Positions 1-12,036 of a stretch of DNA of 64,000 nucleotides are shown in pieces (position 1 is the stretch's first letter; every line of letters begins with the position of its first letter). Made by a program: the position numbers and the translations under genes. Under the pieces are notes generated by a model. The model was not told the DNA's origin. It made no database searches and saw only the letters and a list, made by a program, of their open reading frames with translations. The DNA is from Dermanyssus gallinae (lineage: Eukaryota > Arthropoda > Arachnida > Mesostigmata > Dermanyssidae), in assembly GCA_003439945.1 (NCBI GenBank), contig QVRM01006811.1, positions 598,001 through 662,000 on the forward strand, in the 5' to 3' direction.

Positions 1-647
1 ATAGTGTCCCGTGCTTTACTGGTTTCATATCTTATTTGTGGTCGAACTGCCTCTTCCACTAACGAAGCTGCCACCACACCAAATTGCACCAGTGAAGCAG
101 CGTAGCAGACCGGAGCTAGGTCAGTGGCACTCCTTATTCCCAGACCACCTTCACGTATCGGATGACTTGCTCTCTGCCAGGTGTTCTCTTCTAAATTTAC
201 GTTTAGGTCTTCACTAAGTATGTCTCTGCTGACGTCATCATACGCCGTTAATTCTTCGGGGCACGTCAAAGCAGAGCATGCATGCAGTATATAGTTAAAT
301 CTTGAAGACCCTAGGCTATATCTCCAAATGCACAGCGCCGCCTGAGCATGCAAGCGTGTCAGTCGTGGACGGATTTTGGTAAGGGCCTCTTTTTTCACAG
401 AGAGTGTATGCGAAATTCCGTCTTGCTTTACGGGGGCCCCCAAAACTTCTAAGTTGTTTAGCTCTACGCGCGTGATACCAGGGAGTATTTCTGTGATCTT
501 CTGAATTGCTTCCTCCCTTTCCTGAAGCGAGCCCCCGACAGCAGTAATCTCACATTTTGCGGCATTTAGTGTCAGTCCCCCGTCTTCTTCAAACTGCAGC
601 ACTCTTCTTAAATCTGTTGCGATGATACTTGCAGGGCCGGCAAGCGT

Positions 648-648
<1 letters not shown>
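1..648 (-). mobile_element. Non-LTR retrotransposon reverse transcriptase, C-terminal part, open to the window edge
   Basis: Reading the minus strand from 648 down to 1 gives more than 210 codons without a stop, although the frame has no ATG near its start. Visible blocks are a post-catalytic segment GLTLNAAKCEITAVGG, then a leucine-rich stretch with LEVLGAPV, then WQRASHPIREGGLGIRSA and LAPVCYAASL. This order (hydrophobic N-x-x-K-C segment, LGAP, GGLGIRSA) is that of the thumb and C-terminal part of LINE reverse transcriptases whose active site reads YLDD. The same family seems present at 12996-13975. The 5' side of the element stops at a (TA)n tract, as expected of a 5'-truncated insertion. 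The 3' end lies beyond the window. The uninterrupted frame suggests a fairly young copy. Confidence 0.72.
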
Positions 649-683
<35 letters not shown>

Positions 684-740
684 ATTATATCGATATATTA
701 TTACGATATATTATTATTATTACTATTATTATTATTATTG
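648..740. repeat. (TA)n followed by (ATT)n microsatellite
   Basis: About 33 bases of TA followed by AT-rich sequence and an ATT/TTA trinucleotide run to 739. It directly abuts the truncated 5' end of the minus-strand retrotransposon fragment. Confidence 0.9.
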
Positions 741-3180
741 GTGCTACTTCTCCAGTGAAACAAAGTGGTTGCTGGCTTGGCTGTGGCTATCAACTTCTCA
801 TGCCTTGCCTTTCCAAAGGAAAACGTCGTTTTCATTGTCGGCGCGATGAGTTGTTGATATAACTGTTGGCGCCACTTTGTAGATAAGATGTTCCAAGATC
901 AACATTTAGTTGAGTAGCCGTTAGAATTCTAATTTGAATGGCAGCGGCATGCCGCTTATAGCCTACGAGCCGTTACGCGGGTGGTTTCGTTTTGCTTCGC
1001 CATGTCGTGTGGATCTTCACAGCCTCATGGCTGCTCGTGCCTCCGTCGCATGGCCACGCACAGTACACTAAAATAATCATTGAGTTACAGGCATCACTCT
1101 GGTATGTTACTTCCTGGGTTTACCAAATTGCACACACACGTGTTTCCTCGGAGCTCGATATGCGCACGTCCGCACTTCTTGGCGTCCGCCAGATTATTGT
1201 TATTACTATTACTATTATTATTATTGCTAAAATACCTTAGTCATAATAATTATTATGAGCGTTCGTTCGTACGATGGTTGAGCCCTCGGCGTCCACAATG
1301 GAGACTGCATTCCCTCTGAAGACAATAAAAGATATTATCTGTTTTAATTACTGTGCCTTGCATCGATCACGAGTGTGTTCATGCTGTTTTCCGTTTTCGC
1401 GCTGATGGTACCGAATGTCTTCGGAGCAACAGCCGCAAGACAGAAACTACAACAAGTTAAGATATCACTGTTGCTCCCACAGGTCTACGTGCTCTTTAAC
1501 TTATCCAGACCCAAGTGAGCTGTCAGCGAAAAACGACACTGCAGTTTAGAAAACCGTAGCTTCCCAGACTAAAATTGTGCTGTGTGACCATACGATCAAC
1601 AGTGACACCACCAAGACGCAGCTTACCCCCTGTACTAGTTAGGGGCATTTCTAACGATGCTATTGAGTTCTACGAATTATATCACTCTGCCTGGGCGTTT
1701 AAAACAACTTACGGAAATAGTCATTAAGTATATCATATAGGAAGGGCTCACAGATTGGAATGCCTACTCTGGAAGTTAAGCTCATTCCAGCCGTACTACA
1801 GAAGGTATGCTGTGCGGCCAGGAAACCGGTACGTTATTTCGGTGATGTGAGGTCCTTGTTGATTTTACTCGCAATATCATTAATATTTTTATTATTATTA
1901 GAGAAACTGTGGTTTTTATGGAATCCTACGCATCAAAGAGAAGCAGAAAAGCCCTAATAGTTAATCATTTATTTGACTTGAAAATCGTCCTAATGATTTT
2001 TAGGTATACAATCGAAATTATCCAAGCATGTCTAACCCAAGCCGGCTTTGAGCAAATTAATCAGATACAAGTGGCGTTTTTTCGCGTACGCTCAAGCTTT
2101 ACCGCGGGACACGCAACAGGTGGCGCTACGAGGAACTACATCAATACTCTAAGCTCAAACGTTATGTGTGCATTCGATGCGAGTGCCCATACGATAGATA
2201 TGAGGCTGTTCATAGCTAGACCTACTTGACAAGCCGCGATTTTCAACGTAAATTTCCTATCGACGATTGTCTAAAGCCTTCTAATAAAGCCTAAAACTTT
2301 AGCTTAGACATCCAAAATAGCGTGTGTAATTTGATTTTGTTAGATAAGCTACCTAATCAAACCAAACGCAAATTAATCTGTTTTGAAACGGTTTACTATT
2401 ATTACTATTCATAGCACTATTGCTGTTCATAGGTATTAACCCCTTTCTTTGCATGAGTGAACAGACCTTGCTCATCGTCACGAGCTTGTCGTCACCGTTG
2501 TCGTTCTCCACGATTAGATGGGATCGACGCTGTGTTCTGTCACTCGGTGACGAGTTGCCGACGCCAATTCTCTGGGACGTTGACACGCGCACGCCCGCGC
2601 GGTATGCAACAGTGAGTGCGGGCGGCGCAGTCGGAATGCAATCAGTTTAATCGAATGATGTGATCGTCGTGATTGGATGCGTCGATCAAACTGCGTCAAG
2701 CATCTCCTAGAGCAGTCGATGTCGATGAAGTGCTTAATCGGCGTGTCTTGATTGCGACACGGCTACTTAGGCAGACCTCGATAATGCACGATAATAATAA
2801 TGATGACAACGTCGCTGACGAAGACGGCATAAAGAAAAAGACACTCTGACAACAGCTATGGCGTCGAGCAAGTGAGGTGGTGGCACTGTTGATCACGACG
2901 AAGATGATAATGGTGGTGGTGCTGATGGCGATGGTAGTCATGGCGGTAATTACAAATGTGACAAGAGGTGACCGTCAGTCACGGTAGTTGCGACTCACCA
3001 AGGTTATGGCGGTGGGGCTATTTGATGGGCCCACGCAGTTGTGCTTATCCGCCCCCCAGTATTCGAGTGCCGCTGGCGTGGTACGTACCGTTCGGCGCCA
3101 TTTTTCCGAAAACCCAGACGGGCCTAGACATTGAGTCACCGGTCCCGGCCGGCCAACGCATTTCGTAGCGTAATACAATT
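741..3180. other. Non-coding stretch, no gene recognised
   Basis: Only short open frames of about 60-110 codons occur and none shows a recognisable domain. There is a small (ATT)n run near 1196-1225. I see no RNA gene or transposase motif here. Confidence 0.6.
1241..1258. repeat. 18-bp perfect palindrome
   Basis: TCATAATAATTATTATGA reads identically on both strands, with no loop. It lies in AT-rich DNA, so chance is plausible. Confidence 0.7.
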
Positions 3181-3224
3181 GTAACATAAACATCAACAGT
3201 AATATTAGCATAATTTACATAAAT

Positions 3225-4005
3225 AACAATTGCATCAACAAGTACAGCAACAGCTACATTAACAAATACGACACATACGACGACAATACATCAACAACTG
3301 CAGCGACAATTACGTCAACAAGAACAACAACATTTACATAAACAAATATAAAAACTGTTACATCAACAAGTCCAACAACAATTACACCAACAAGTACGAC
3401 AATATTTACATCATCAAGTACAACAACAATTACATCAGCAAGTACAGCAACAATTACATCAACAAGTACAGCAACAATTACATCAACAAGTACAACAACA
3501 ATTACATCAACAAGTACAATTTTACCAACGAGTATGCAAACAATTGCATCAACGAGCACACCAACAACTACATCAACAGGTGCAACAACAATTACATCAA
3601 CAAGGATAACAAGTAACAAGTACGTCAACAAGTACAACAACATTTACGTTAAGAAGTACAGCAACAATTATATCAACAAGCACAACAACAGCAACAATTA
3701 TATCAACAAGCACAACAACAGCAACTATATCAACAAAAATTACGACAACAACAATTACATCAACAAGAACAACAACAACAACAATTATATCAGTAGGAGT
3801 AACAGCAATTACATCAACAAGAACGACAACAACTACATAAATAACAACAACTACATCAAAAAGAACCACAGCAACACTAACAACAACAACAAATACGGAA
3901 TTAACTACATCAACAGGTACAACAACAATTGCATCAACAAGTTCAACTACAACGATTACATCAACAAGTACAACAACAGCGACGGCACCAACAGCAACAA
4001 CAACT
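3225..4005. repeat. Degenerate ACA/CAA minisatellite with a 24-bp core period
   Basis: The core unit (ACATCAACAAG followed by TACAACAACAATT) is 24 bases and recurs almost perfectly about five times between roughly 3410 and 3525. It decays into 12-, 15- and 24-base variants towards both ends. Because the units are multiples of three, long open frames appear on both strands: Asn/Tyr/Lys-rich or Thr/Ser-rich on plus, Val/Asp-rich on minus. I read these as by-products of the repeat and not as genes, since composition simply follows the unit and shifts meaning at unit-length changes. Confidence 0.85.
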
Positions 4006-4200
4006 ATGCTTTACCTCACGTCTTCTGTCACGCCTCGCAGGGCTTTGCGTTCTCACAAGGACACTTCTGCTATCTCCGTTCCGTTGCTTGTTTGCTGTGT
4101 TGTCCTCCTCTAGCTCTAGGACACTACTTCAAACGTGCAAGGCGTACTGCTCATGTCATACATAAAACTAAATCACGTGGCGGCACCAAAACGTTGTTAT

Positions 4201-4270
4201 GGTTTTGGTTGTTGTTGTCGATGATGGTGGTGGTGGTGGTGATGATAGTGATGATGATGATGATGATGGA
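4201..4270. repeat. (GTT)/(GTG)/(GAT) trinucleotide run
   Basis: A compound microsatellite of GTT, GTG and ATG units, the last repeated about seven times near 4250-4266. Confidence 0.8.
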
Positions 4271-4421
4271 ATGGGGCAACGAGAATGCAATGCCAACGCC
4301 AACGTTTTTGTGTGAGTCGCAGCAACAAATACGTAAGCAGGCAGGCAGGCAAGTACAACGTACATTACGCCGGCCGACCAAACAGCGCCTACGAAAATGT
4401 ATGAATAATAGCTGGCTGGGA

Positions 4422-4512
4422 AGGTGGGTTGTGGGGGCTGAGCAGGTGGGTTTGTGGGGGCTGAGCAGGTGGGTTTGTGGGGGCTGGGCAGGTGGGCTTG
4501 TGGGGGCCGTGC
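4422..4512. repeat. 23-bp minisatellite, four units
   Basis: Units begin AGGTGGGTTTGTGGGGGCTG and repeat at 4422, 4444, 4467 and 4490. The first is one base shorter and the last has three substitutions. The strand is strongly G-rich with runs of three to five G. The period is not a multiple of three, which argues against coding function. Confidence 0.85.
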
Positions 4513-4516
4513 AGAT

Positions 4517-6951
4517 GGATGGATGAATCGCTAGGTGTGTAGAAAGGCAGCTAGATAGATAAATAGATCGGTCGTAGAAGAGAGATGCATGTGTGCTTGC
4601 ATACGTGGTGTCTGCTGTGTATACGAATATACAGTGTTTGCGTATAGGCCTGTTATGTTTCCACTAAACGTTTCCTTGCGCAGTAGTGTGTCCGTTCACA
4701 CTCTCGTCGTGTTTAGCGCTCTTCATTCTTCTTCCGGAATGGAAAGACGAAATCAAATGAGATAGAGAAAGAAGAGAGCATGGGGGAGGGAGAGTGGGGC
4801 AGGGGTGGAGAAAGAGAAGTGGAGACGAAGGAACAAGGGTAACAGGCGGGGGGGGGGGCTATAACGAAGCGATGTGCCTTCCCGAAAAGTGCGGGAAAGT
4901 ACGTTTAGTGAAGCATCGGCAAAGACAGGCAAACGCCCGTCTTGGCGTTGCGGCAGCCTTAGTCCTGGCGAGCAGGAAACGAACGCCGACCAAACAGACA
5001 GACAGGCAGATGGACAGACAAGTAGAAAACAAAAAGAGATCGAGACAGAAACAAAAAAGTAAGGCTAGTGTCGCAGAATAAGAAGAAGAAGAACCACAAC
5101 AACAACATAGCAAAGCAGAAGAAAGCAGAGAAGAAAATTAGGAGGACTAAGGGAAAGATGAACAAAAAATCTAAGAAGAGGAAAGCGGGGGCGACGTCAG
5201 CGACGACAACGAAGCATAGGAAAAATGGTGCCCCACTCGCCCTACAGTACCACGAGGCAGAACGCAACGCAGACGGGCAAGAATGGGCTGATTTTTGCTT
5301 CCGCCGCTTCCGAAGAACGAGAGCCGTGGAACATGGTCCGTGACGAAGCCCTCGAATCAGTCGTGGCTGGATCATCGTCCTGGCCGTACCTTCTGCGGGC
5401 CACGCCTGTTCGAATCGGCCCTACAATGTTGTTGTTGTCGTCGTCGGCGTCACTCTCCTTCAATAGAAGAGAATGAGAAGACGTGCTGGCAGAGGAGGCA
5501 GATGTGGAGAAGGAGGAGGTTGGCCAACGTGGCAGCAGACATTGGTCGGTTGGTTGGTTGGTGGTAGGTAGACGCGCCATTCTGCTGCTTGTTTGGGGGC
5601 CCAGTCGGCTCAGTCGGAAGGCACCGGCGGGGCAACTCGGGGCCTCGTGTCGTCATTCCACAAACTCCACGACCTAGACCCCCCCCCCCGCCCCGCTCCG
5701 CGACCCTCATCACCATTACTGGAGGTCGTGCTCCAGCTACTGCTACTGTTGCTGCTGCTGTTGCTTGCTGTCATTCTTCGGCCGTGTTGGCGTTGCTGTT
5801 CATTTGCGTGGAAGCCTGGAAGCAGAGTCACTTTCCATATGCAGATAGATAAATAAATAGATGGATGGATAGATGCATGAACAAATGAATGGATAACGAA
5901 GACAGTGCGCGGAGAAGGAGCGGATGAGTGGCCGGGAACAGTGCAAGCCTGGAAACAAAAACGGGCAGCGGTACGTTTCGTAACGTTGCAGGGATGACCC
6001 AGATCGCGCATGCTTCGTCAGAATACGAAGCGCACGAACGAAGAAGACGAAGAACAGAAAAGAAGACCGAGATGAGGAAGAAGGAAATGTAGAAAGAAAA
6101 TAAAAAATAGCAAGATAGCCACAGCTACAAAGAGAATGACAAGCCGGGCGGGAGGGGAGCTTACAGAAGACAATGCAAGCGCCATTCGTCGATTAGGGCA
6201 ACTTATGCCGGGGTTGCATGTTTTCTTGCAGGCACGCATGAAGGCATGTCTTGGCGAGCTGGCTGTCGAAGTATGGTGACCAGCACGCACGCACGCGGCA
6301 AGACAATGGCAAGTTTGCAAATCACAACTCGATTGCTCAATGGCAATAGCAAAATCAGCACCATTCTTCGTTGTGAACGTCCCAAGTGCTCACGCAAATA
6401 TACGCAAATCTAGCGTATGCCGCCGCATGCGTTAGCAATTTCAATGACCAAATTGTTACACAGGAACGTCGAACACATTCGAAAATACGCTACTGAGTCT
6501 CTAAAAAGAGACGACCAGAACAAAATCTCTGACGCCTCAGACGCGATTACAGGAACTACCGATGTCAACTGTTTGGACGTCTGTCTATTCGGTACACACA
6601 CGGCACAAAACGACATAGCGTATAGCGTTCACCGTGTGTTTTAGCTGATCTCACCGATTTAAGCGGACCAGGGGCTGATGTGGCGCACGCGCATACTTCA
6701 TCCATTAGCGGCGCGGGCAGGGGCTTGCCGCGTAGCACAATGCAACATTAACATTCTTACGTTGGAATTCTTGAAATCAGTTATTTGGAGCGAATTTATT
6801 GGCGGGGCAAGTCGCGCAGCCTTAACAGTTGTGCGATGAATGGACGGCACGGTTCTACTAGTCAAGCCTCGAGCCGAAACTCACACATGAAGGCTGCACA
6901 AGGGTTGGTTCCACTTTATTTTGCCGATGTATATACACTAAAAAAAGATAA

Positions 6952-6956
<5 letters not shown>
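4517..6956. other. Non-coding, compositionally uneven stretch
   Basis: Contains a G run near 4850-4858, a purine-rich plus strand around 4740-5180 and 6020-6110, a C run near 5678-5690, and CTG/TTG triplets near 5730-5770. The many overlapping open frames of 60-140 codons on both strands carry no recognisable domain. It could be a promoter or 5'-untranslated region of an unseen gene, but nothing in the sequence proves it. Confidence 0.5.

Positions 6957-7014
<58 letters not shown>
6957..7014. repeat. (TA)n microsatellite
   Basis: About 58 bases of nearly pure TA with one C interruption. Confidence 0.95.
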
Positions 7015-7017
<3 letters not shown>

Positions 7018-7235
7018 AGACCGCGTGTACTTATTTTAAAGTTTGGCAGAACTCGGCAAAAATAGGAAAGTCATAAAGAGTCGATACGTTGTTATGTTTT
7101 ACGTTGAAGCTTTCAAGTTCAGAGCTGTACAATTTTTCCCAGGACGTTTCCGCCCCCTCCATCTATTGAGAAAATAATTTTTTTGCCAAGTTCGACTAAA
7201 TCTCAAGGTATGTGCATACCGTTCCGACACACCCT

Positions 7236-7409
<174 letters not shown>

Positions 7410-8259
7410 CGACGGTATAGAGTGGGGAAGGTAGCCGGCTGATCTGCTAGCTAAGCGTCGCCGATGTCTCGATATGCATATACGACACACATCTACCTAG
7501 TTTAGAGCGCTCTTTTCTAAGACATACGACGACCTGACGCACGTCGTAGTGCTCGAGTGCGTACTATTAGCATTCACCCGGTCAGCTAGAACGAAACGGC
7601 TACGTACATACGAACGAACGTACGCATGGCTCTATGTCCGTGGTGTTCAACTGATGGCTGTTTTGACATCATTTAGAAAGACATCATTTAGAAGCCGCCG
7701 CACAAGTTCTTGCCTGCCGCGAGACACAGTATCGGCGGCGGATCTATCATTCAGCATGCGAACGCTGGTGGATCCGGTCGAAAAACGGACCGATGGGTTT
7801 TCAACCCGATCGCTTGACTGCTCCCAACCGGCGCCAGGCCAGCCGGGCAGGCAACCGGTCTAACTGAGCCTAGACGAGAGCACGTGGGTGTATGTAACCG
7901 TCTTGCGTGCGTGCGTGCGTGCGTGCCGGCGGGACTGGCAATCTGCAGTGATGAGACATTAACTTCAAAGTCTAGCCAGCAGAGAGAAAGAGTGGACGAG
8001 ATGAGGCGAGGCGAGGCGCCGCATCCCCAAAAGTTGAGTCGCAAGTCAAGACGAGCAAGATGAACAGACAGCGACCACCGGAGAGGCTCTGTCTCGATCT
8101 CTTTTTCTCTCTCTCTCTTTATATATCCCCGCCTTCGCCGACTTCTTCCTCTAGGACGCCGCTAGCAAGTAGAAGCAGATAAGCACATTCCGCAGAAGCA
8201 CTCAAGGGGAAAATGCAAGAAAATGCGGCGCCTTAAAAGCAGGGGACAGAAGACGAACA
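7410..8259. other. Non-coding stretch with moderate GC content
   Basis: No domain is recognisable in either strand. Noted features are a 15-bp direct duplication (ACATCATTTAGAAAG) at about 7667-7696, a (TGCG)n run near 7906-7924, and a pyrimidine tract ending in TTTATATATCC near 8100-8128 that could serve as a TATA-type core promoter. The promoter reading is only a suggestion. Confidence 0.4.
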
Positions 8260-8635
<376 letters not shown>

Positions 8636-8817
8636 TAATCGCAGCATTTACGACAGTAAAAGCGGCATCTGCGCTAATGCAGTAGGAAGCAGCAGCAGCA
8701 ACAACAACGAAGACCACGTCAATAACAAATGACAACGACAACAACAGCAACGGAGTGAAAGTTGATTTCAAAGACGCAACAGGAAAGTAAATTGCTTGAA
8801 CTAAAAACCTCCACCAA

Positions 8818-8835
8818 CCCCCCCCCCCCCCCCCC
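8818..8835. repeat. Poly(C) run, 18 bases
   Basis: An uninterrupted C homopolymer, G on the minus strand. Homopolymers of this length are error-prone in sequencing. Confidence 0.9.
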
Positions 8836-8890
8836 ACCAGCAAAAGAAGTATTAAACGTAGGAAAATGGCCTCGCATACTAAGCATACGA

Positions 8891-8924
8891 AACAGACCAA
8901 CCATCCTCATGTGGTTGGTCTGTT
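8891..8924. repeat. Perfect 13-bp hairpin
   Basis: Arms AACAGACCAACCA and TGGTTGGTCTGTT are exact inverted copies separated by an 8-base loop. No poly(T) follows and no adjacent gene is seen, so a terminator role is not supported. Confidence 0.85.
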
Positions 8925-9387
8925 GCGTAACAGAAAACTTAGAACATGCTAGCCGGCTAAAAAAACGAGTCATGCCGATCAAATTCTCTCTAACCTTCTG
9001 GCCTCCAGTTAAATAAGCGGACGAAACTTCGCATGGGATTGCCAAACCGGGTCTCCGCTAAGGGCCCACCGCTAATGCCGCGTTATTTTCGATCCGCGTG
9101 GTTGACAAATGAAGCCCCTTGATATAAATGAATTAAGACAATTCATTCCACCCACCAGAGTATAGGGTCGGCGGAGGCCAGGGCAATTCTATGACCTGAC
9201 TACATTAGCGGCTACTTGTAGCATTTCTCCATTAGGACTTTCCGGAACGGTCTAACTGTGCTGTTGCTTTTCGTGGTGTGAAAGGAGCAGAAAAACGTCG
9301 CGAACTGATAGATGAAGAGTTAAAGGGCTGTTGCGTGCGATTAGCCAAAAGCATGCTCACTCTCTTTTCCCCAGCGACTGTGTAAAC

Positions 9388-9391
<4 letters not shown>

Positions 9392-9428
<37 letters not shown>

Positions 9429-9454
9429 GTATATATATATATATACATAGTTTA
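9392..9454. repeat. (TA)n tract with a 34-bp perfect palindrome
   Basis: A TA run at 9392-9420 is followed by a perfect palindrome at 9421-9454 that begins TAAACTATG and ends CATAGTTTA around a TA core. The non-TA ends show that the symmetry is more than the simple repeat. Confidence 0.85.
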
Positions 9455-9982
9455 TAAGTCGGCAGCTATTCGGCCAGCAGCGTCGTGCCAACAGCCGTCA
9501 ATGCTACTAACAATTTGTTTTCATTTCTTTTTAACAGTTATCCGCAAAACGTAAAAGGCCTCTTTTCTAAATAATAAAAAAAACAAATTTGGGTTCTCGT
9601 ATTTAAAATAGTTAACAGTAGCTGCAACGCGTCTGACGTCATTTACTCCATTCGTTCTGCCCAGCAGTGCCCAAGACGGTCAGCAATTAAGTTAGCCCTT
9701 GCCGAAGCCATATCTAGAATAGTATGCGTCGTCTCTTTAACCGACAGCCTTTAAAGCTAGCCTGGCCGTCCAATAATGCTCACCCCTTTGCTCTACTCAG
9801 AGAGCGCCGGTCAAAAGCTACAAACGTTGTTCTAGACGAAAGCAACACGTTTCGGTGCAACTTCTGCCTAGCAGCACAAGAAAACAATGCCTCGACGTTT
9901 GTAACAAAAAAGCGCAGAGAGACAAGAGGGAGTTGAACAATTTGAGTGTGATGGACCACGACAGCGAGGCCGGCCACGCAAC

Positions 9983-10029
9983 TTAAGTGCGTTTACCGCA
10001 GTTCCCTGGACTGCGGTAAACGCACTTAA
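9983..10029. repeat. Perfect 20-bp inverted repeat with 7-base loop
   Basis: Arm TTAAGTGCGTTTACCGCAGT (9983-10002) is followed by loop TCCCTGG and its exact reverse complement (10010-10029). There is no mismatch and composition is normal, so chance is unlikely. It may be the remnant of a foldback element or a hairpin RNA precursor. No flanking duplication is obvious. Confidence 0.9.
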
Positions 10030-10562
10030 TGAACGAGCTCTTTCCGAACATGCGCTCAGCCACTGCCTAAGCCAGAGTCAGGCGAACAAGCAGACTTTCA
10101 AGCAAAATGCCACATTCTCTCGCGTGTCACAGTGTTCAACACAGCCGTATCTAGTCAAAGAGCGCAATTGACACTTGAGTAGAGCCGTCGTCGTCGTTGT
10201 CGTCTTCGTTCAAGATTTCCTCGCAGCTCCCTCCCGTTGGATAATGTCAGACACTGCGCTGACTCACAGTGGGAAACCCACCTGATAACACCGTTTACTG
10301 AACCATACGACTGCTCAAAGCATCCACTGCTGCTCCGGCTTTGGTTGCTAGGCATTTCGCGATCTAAATATGTAAAGGAATCAGAAACAAAACATTGCTG
10401 TTTCATAATAAGAATGTAGTCGCTGTTCGACGACATTCTCTTGAGCTTCGGGTGGGTAAGCTTTTTCCAGCCTAGTAAACATAACACGCAAGCATAAAAG
10501 CAGCATAAAACACGCCTCCGTCTTTCACAATCATAGGGAAGTGCTATCAGAAAAGTAATGCG

Positions 10563-10564
<2 letters not shown>

Positions 10565-10643
<79 letters not shown>

Positions 10644-10648
10644 TAAAA

Positions 10649-10683
<35 letters not shown>
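10565..10683. repeat. Two adjacent (TA)n microsatellites
   Basis: About 76 bases of TA (10565-10640), a short GAATAAAA spacer, then a second TA run to 10682. Confidence 0.95.
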
Positions 10684-10685
<2 letters not shown>

Positions 10686-11493
10686 ACCATTAGCAGCAGC
10701 AGGTCCAGCCAGATTTGCAGCCGTGAACGACTGCAGTAAAAGCCGGGAGCATTTCCGCTACTTCACTTGTACAATAATGTTGTTTGTGCGCTGATCGCGT
10801 ACAAGCGACAAAGCGCTCTCTGTCTCTGAAGTTGAGCTGTATGAGCAGTCGTGGTAGTTAGTATTTGTTGTTGAAGAGAAGTGAAATTTGTTTTCGTTGC
10901 CGCAGTTGCCGTTATTGCAGGCATTAACCAGCAGCAGCAGCAGCTGGTAGATTATGTGTTGATTTTGTTTTTTTTGCTGTTGCTATTGTTGTTGTATGCC
11001 CAACAGAAGATCGTGGCCTTTAATGCCGCCTCGTCGTCGTTAGTGCATAACGATGCGAGGCAGTTTTGTCGCGTATTATCATTAGCACTGGCATCATCGT
11101 GTCTTGTGTCGTCTCATGTCTCAGATCGATCATTACTACACGTCTTAAGTCTCTAGAGCTTGATTCTCAGATCGTCGACTAAAACAGGCGTGCTTGACGC
11201 TGCAAATTGTTCCGTCTCTACTACCGGAAAGCCGGTGGAACTGCACTTGGTCCATGTGAGAAATCTGGTCAAACTCCTGCAAAACGCAAAACAAATAAAG
11301 TTGCACGACTATTATATATATATATATATATATATATAGCGAAGTCGGCGATAGGTCGATCACAGCCGCGACATGTTCTGTTCAAAGGCATCTTTTGTAA
11401 AAAAATCACTAAAATATACCGTAATACACATACCGTCTGGTACATCGTTCAGAAAAGTCATGTAACTGAGCAGCTCCGTACAAATCTTACAAT
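10684..11493. other. Non-coding stretch with CAG/TTG triplets and a short (TA)n
   Basis: Contains CAGCAG and TTGTTG triplet runs near 10931-10996 and a 27-base TA run at 11312-11338. No convincing coding feature is present. Confidence 0.5.
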
Positions 11494-11523
11494 TTGTATA
11501 ATATAATCTCCTACATTCCAAGT

Positions 11524-12036
11524 ATGGCGAACCCAAGGGAAAGGCGTAAAGGCGAGGATTCCGATGAATCCATACGAGGAAAAAACCAATGCACTGTTTG
11601 TCAAAGCTGTGATACGAAAATTATACGCTCGCGACACACGAGCGTCAAGTGTACACTCTCGGTAAACGATGTTAATGGTCGTGCTAAACTAGACACAGTG
11701 AAACGTGAGAAATGTGCGCCATCAGTATCTGTCCCGGAGTCGGATATGGAAACAGCTGATGCCGGCACGCGCGCGTTAAATTTTAACGCAGCGCTGCTGA
11801 AGCAGGTATTACTGGAGGTACGGAATATGAAAGAAATACTAAATGAGTTATCTTCGGGAAATAAAAACTTCACGAAGTCAGCCGGTACGTTGTCTGTGAC
11901 AAATGCAATGTTACGTGCCCGTCTGATACAGCCTAAGACTCAGCCAGCAAGGAAATCTCGTGCTCGTACCGACGATCGTTTCATTTTTCGGGTTCGGACT
12001 GGAACAGATATGCGGGGTTCCTATAAAGAAATATAG
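11524..12036 (+). pseudogene. LINE ORF1-like protein (zinc-finger and coiled-coil), decayed
   Basis: The open frame from the Met at 11524 encodes about 170 residues. Near the start CTVCQSCDTKIIRSRHTSVKC has the Cys-x2-Cys ... His ... Cys spacing of the PHD-like finger found in ORF1 proteins of some non-LTR elements, but the expected downstream Cys pair is missing. Residues about 85-125 (LLKQVLLEVRNMKEILNEL) look like a coiled coil, the usual trimerisation region. An endonuclease fragment follows on the same strand at about 12535, the expected LINE order. Downstream frames carry stops, so the unit is dead. Family assignment (CR1/L2-like) is uncertain. Confidence 0.5.

Larger units (their letters stand above)
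8925..10560. other. Non-coding stretch
   Basis: Apart from the listed TA palindrome and the hairpin at 9983-10029, I see no coding or RNA feature. Short open frames lack domains. Confidence 0.5.

Noticed and set aside
3534..4526. 330-codon Asn/Tyr/Lys-rich open frame
   Set aside because: Its composition is dictated by the ACA/CAA minisatellite and 23-bp repeats. It has no domain and its counterpart on the other strand is equally open.
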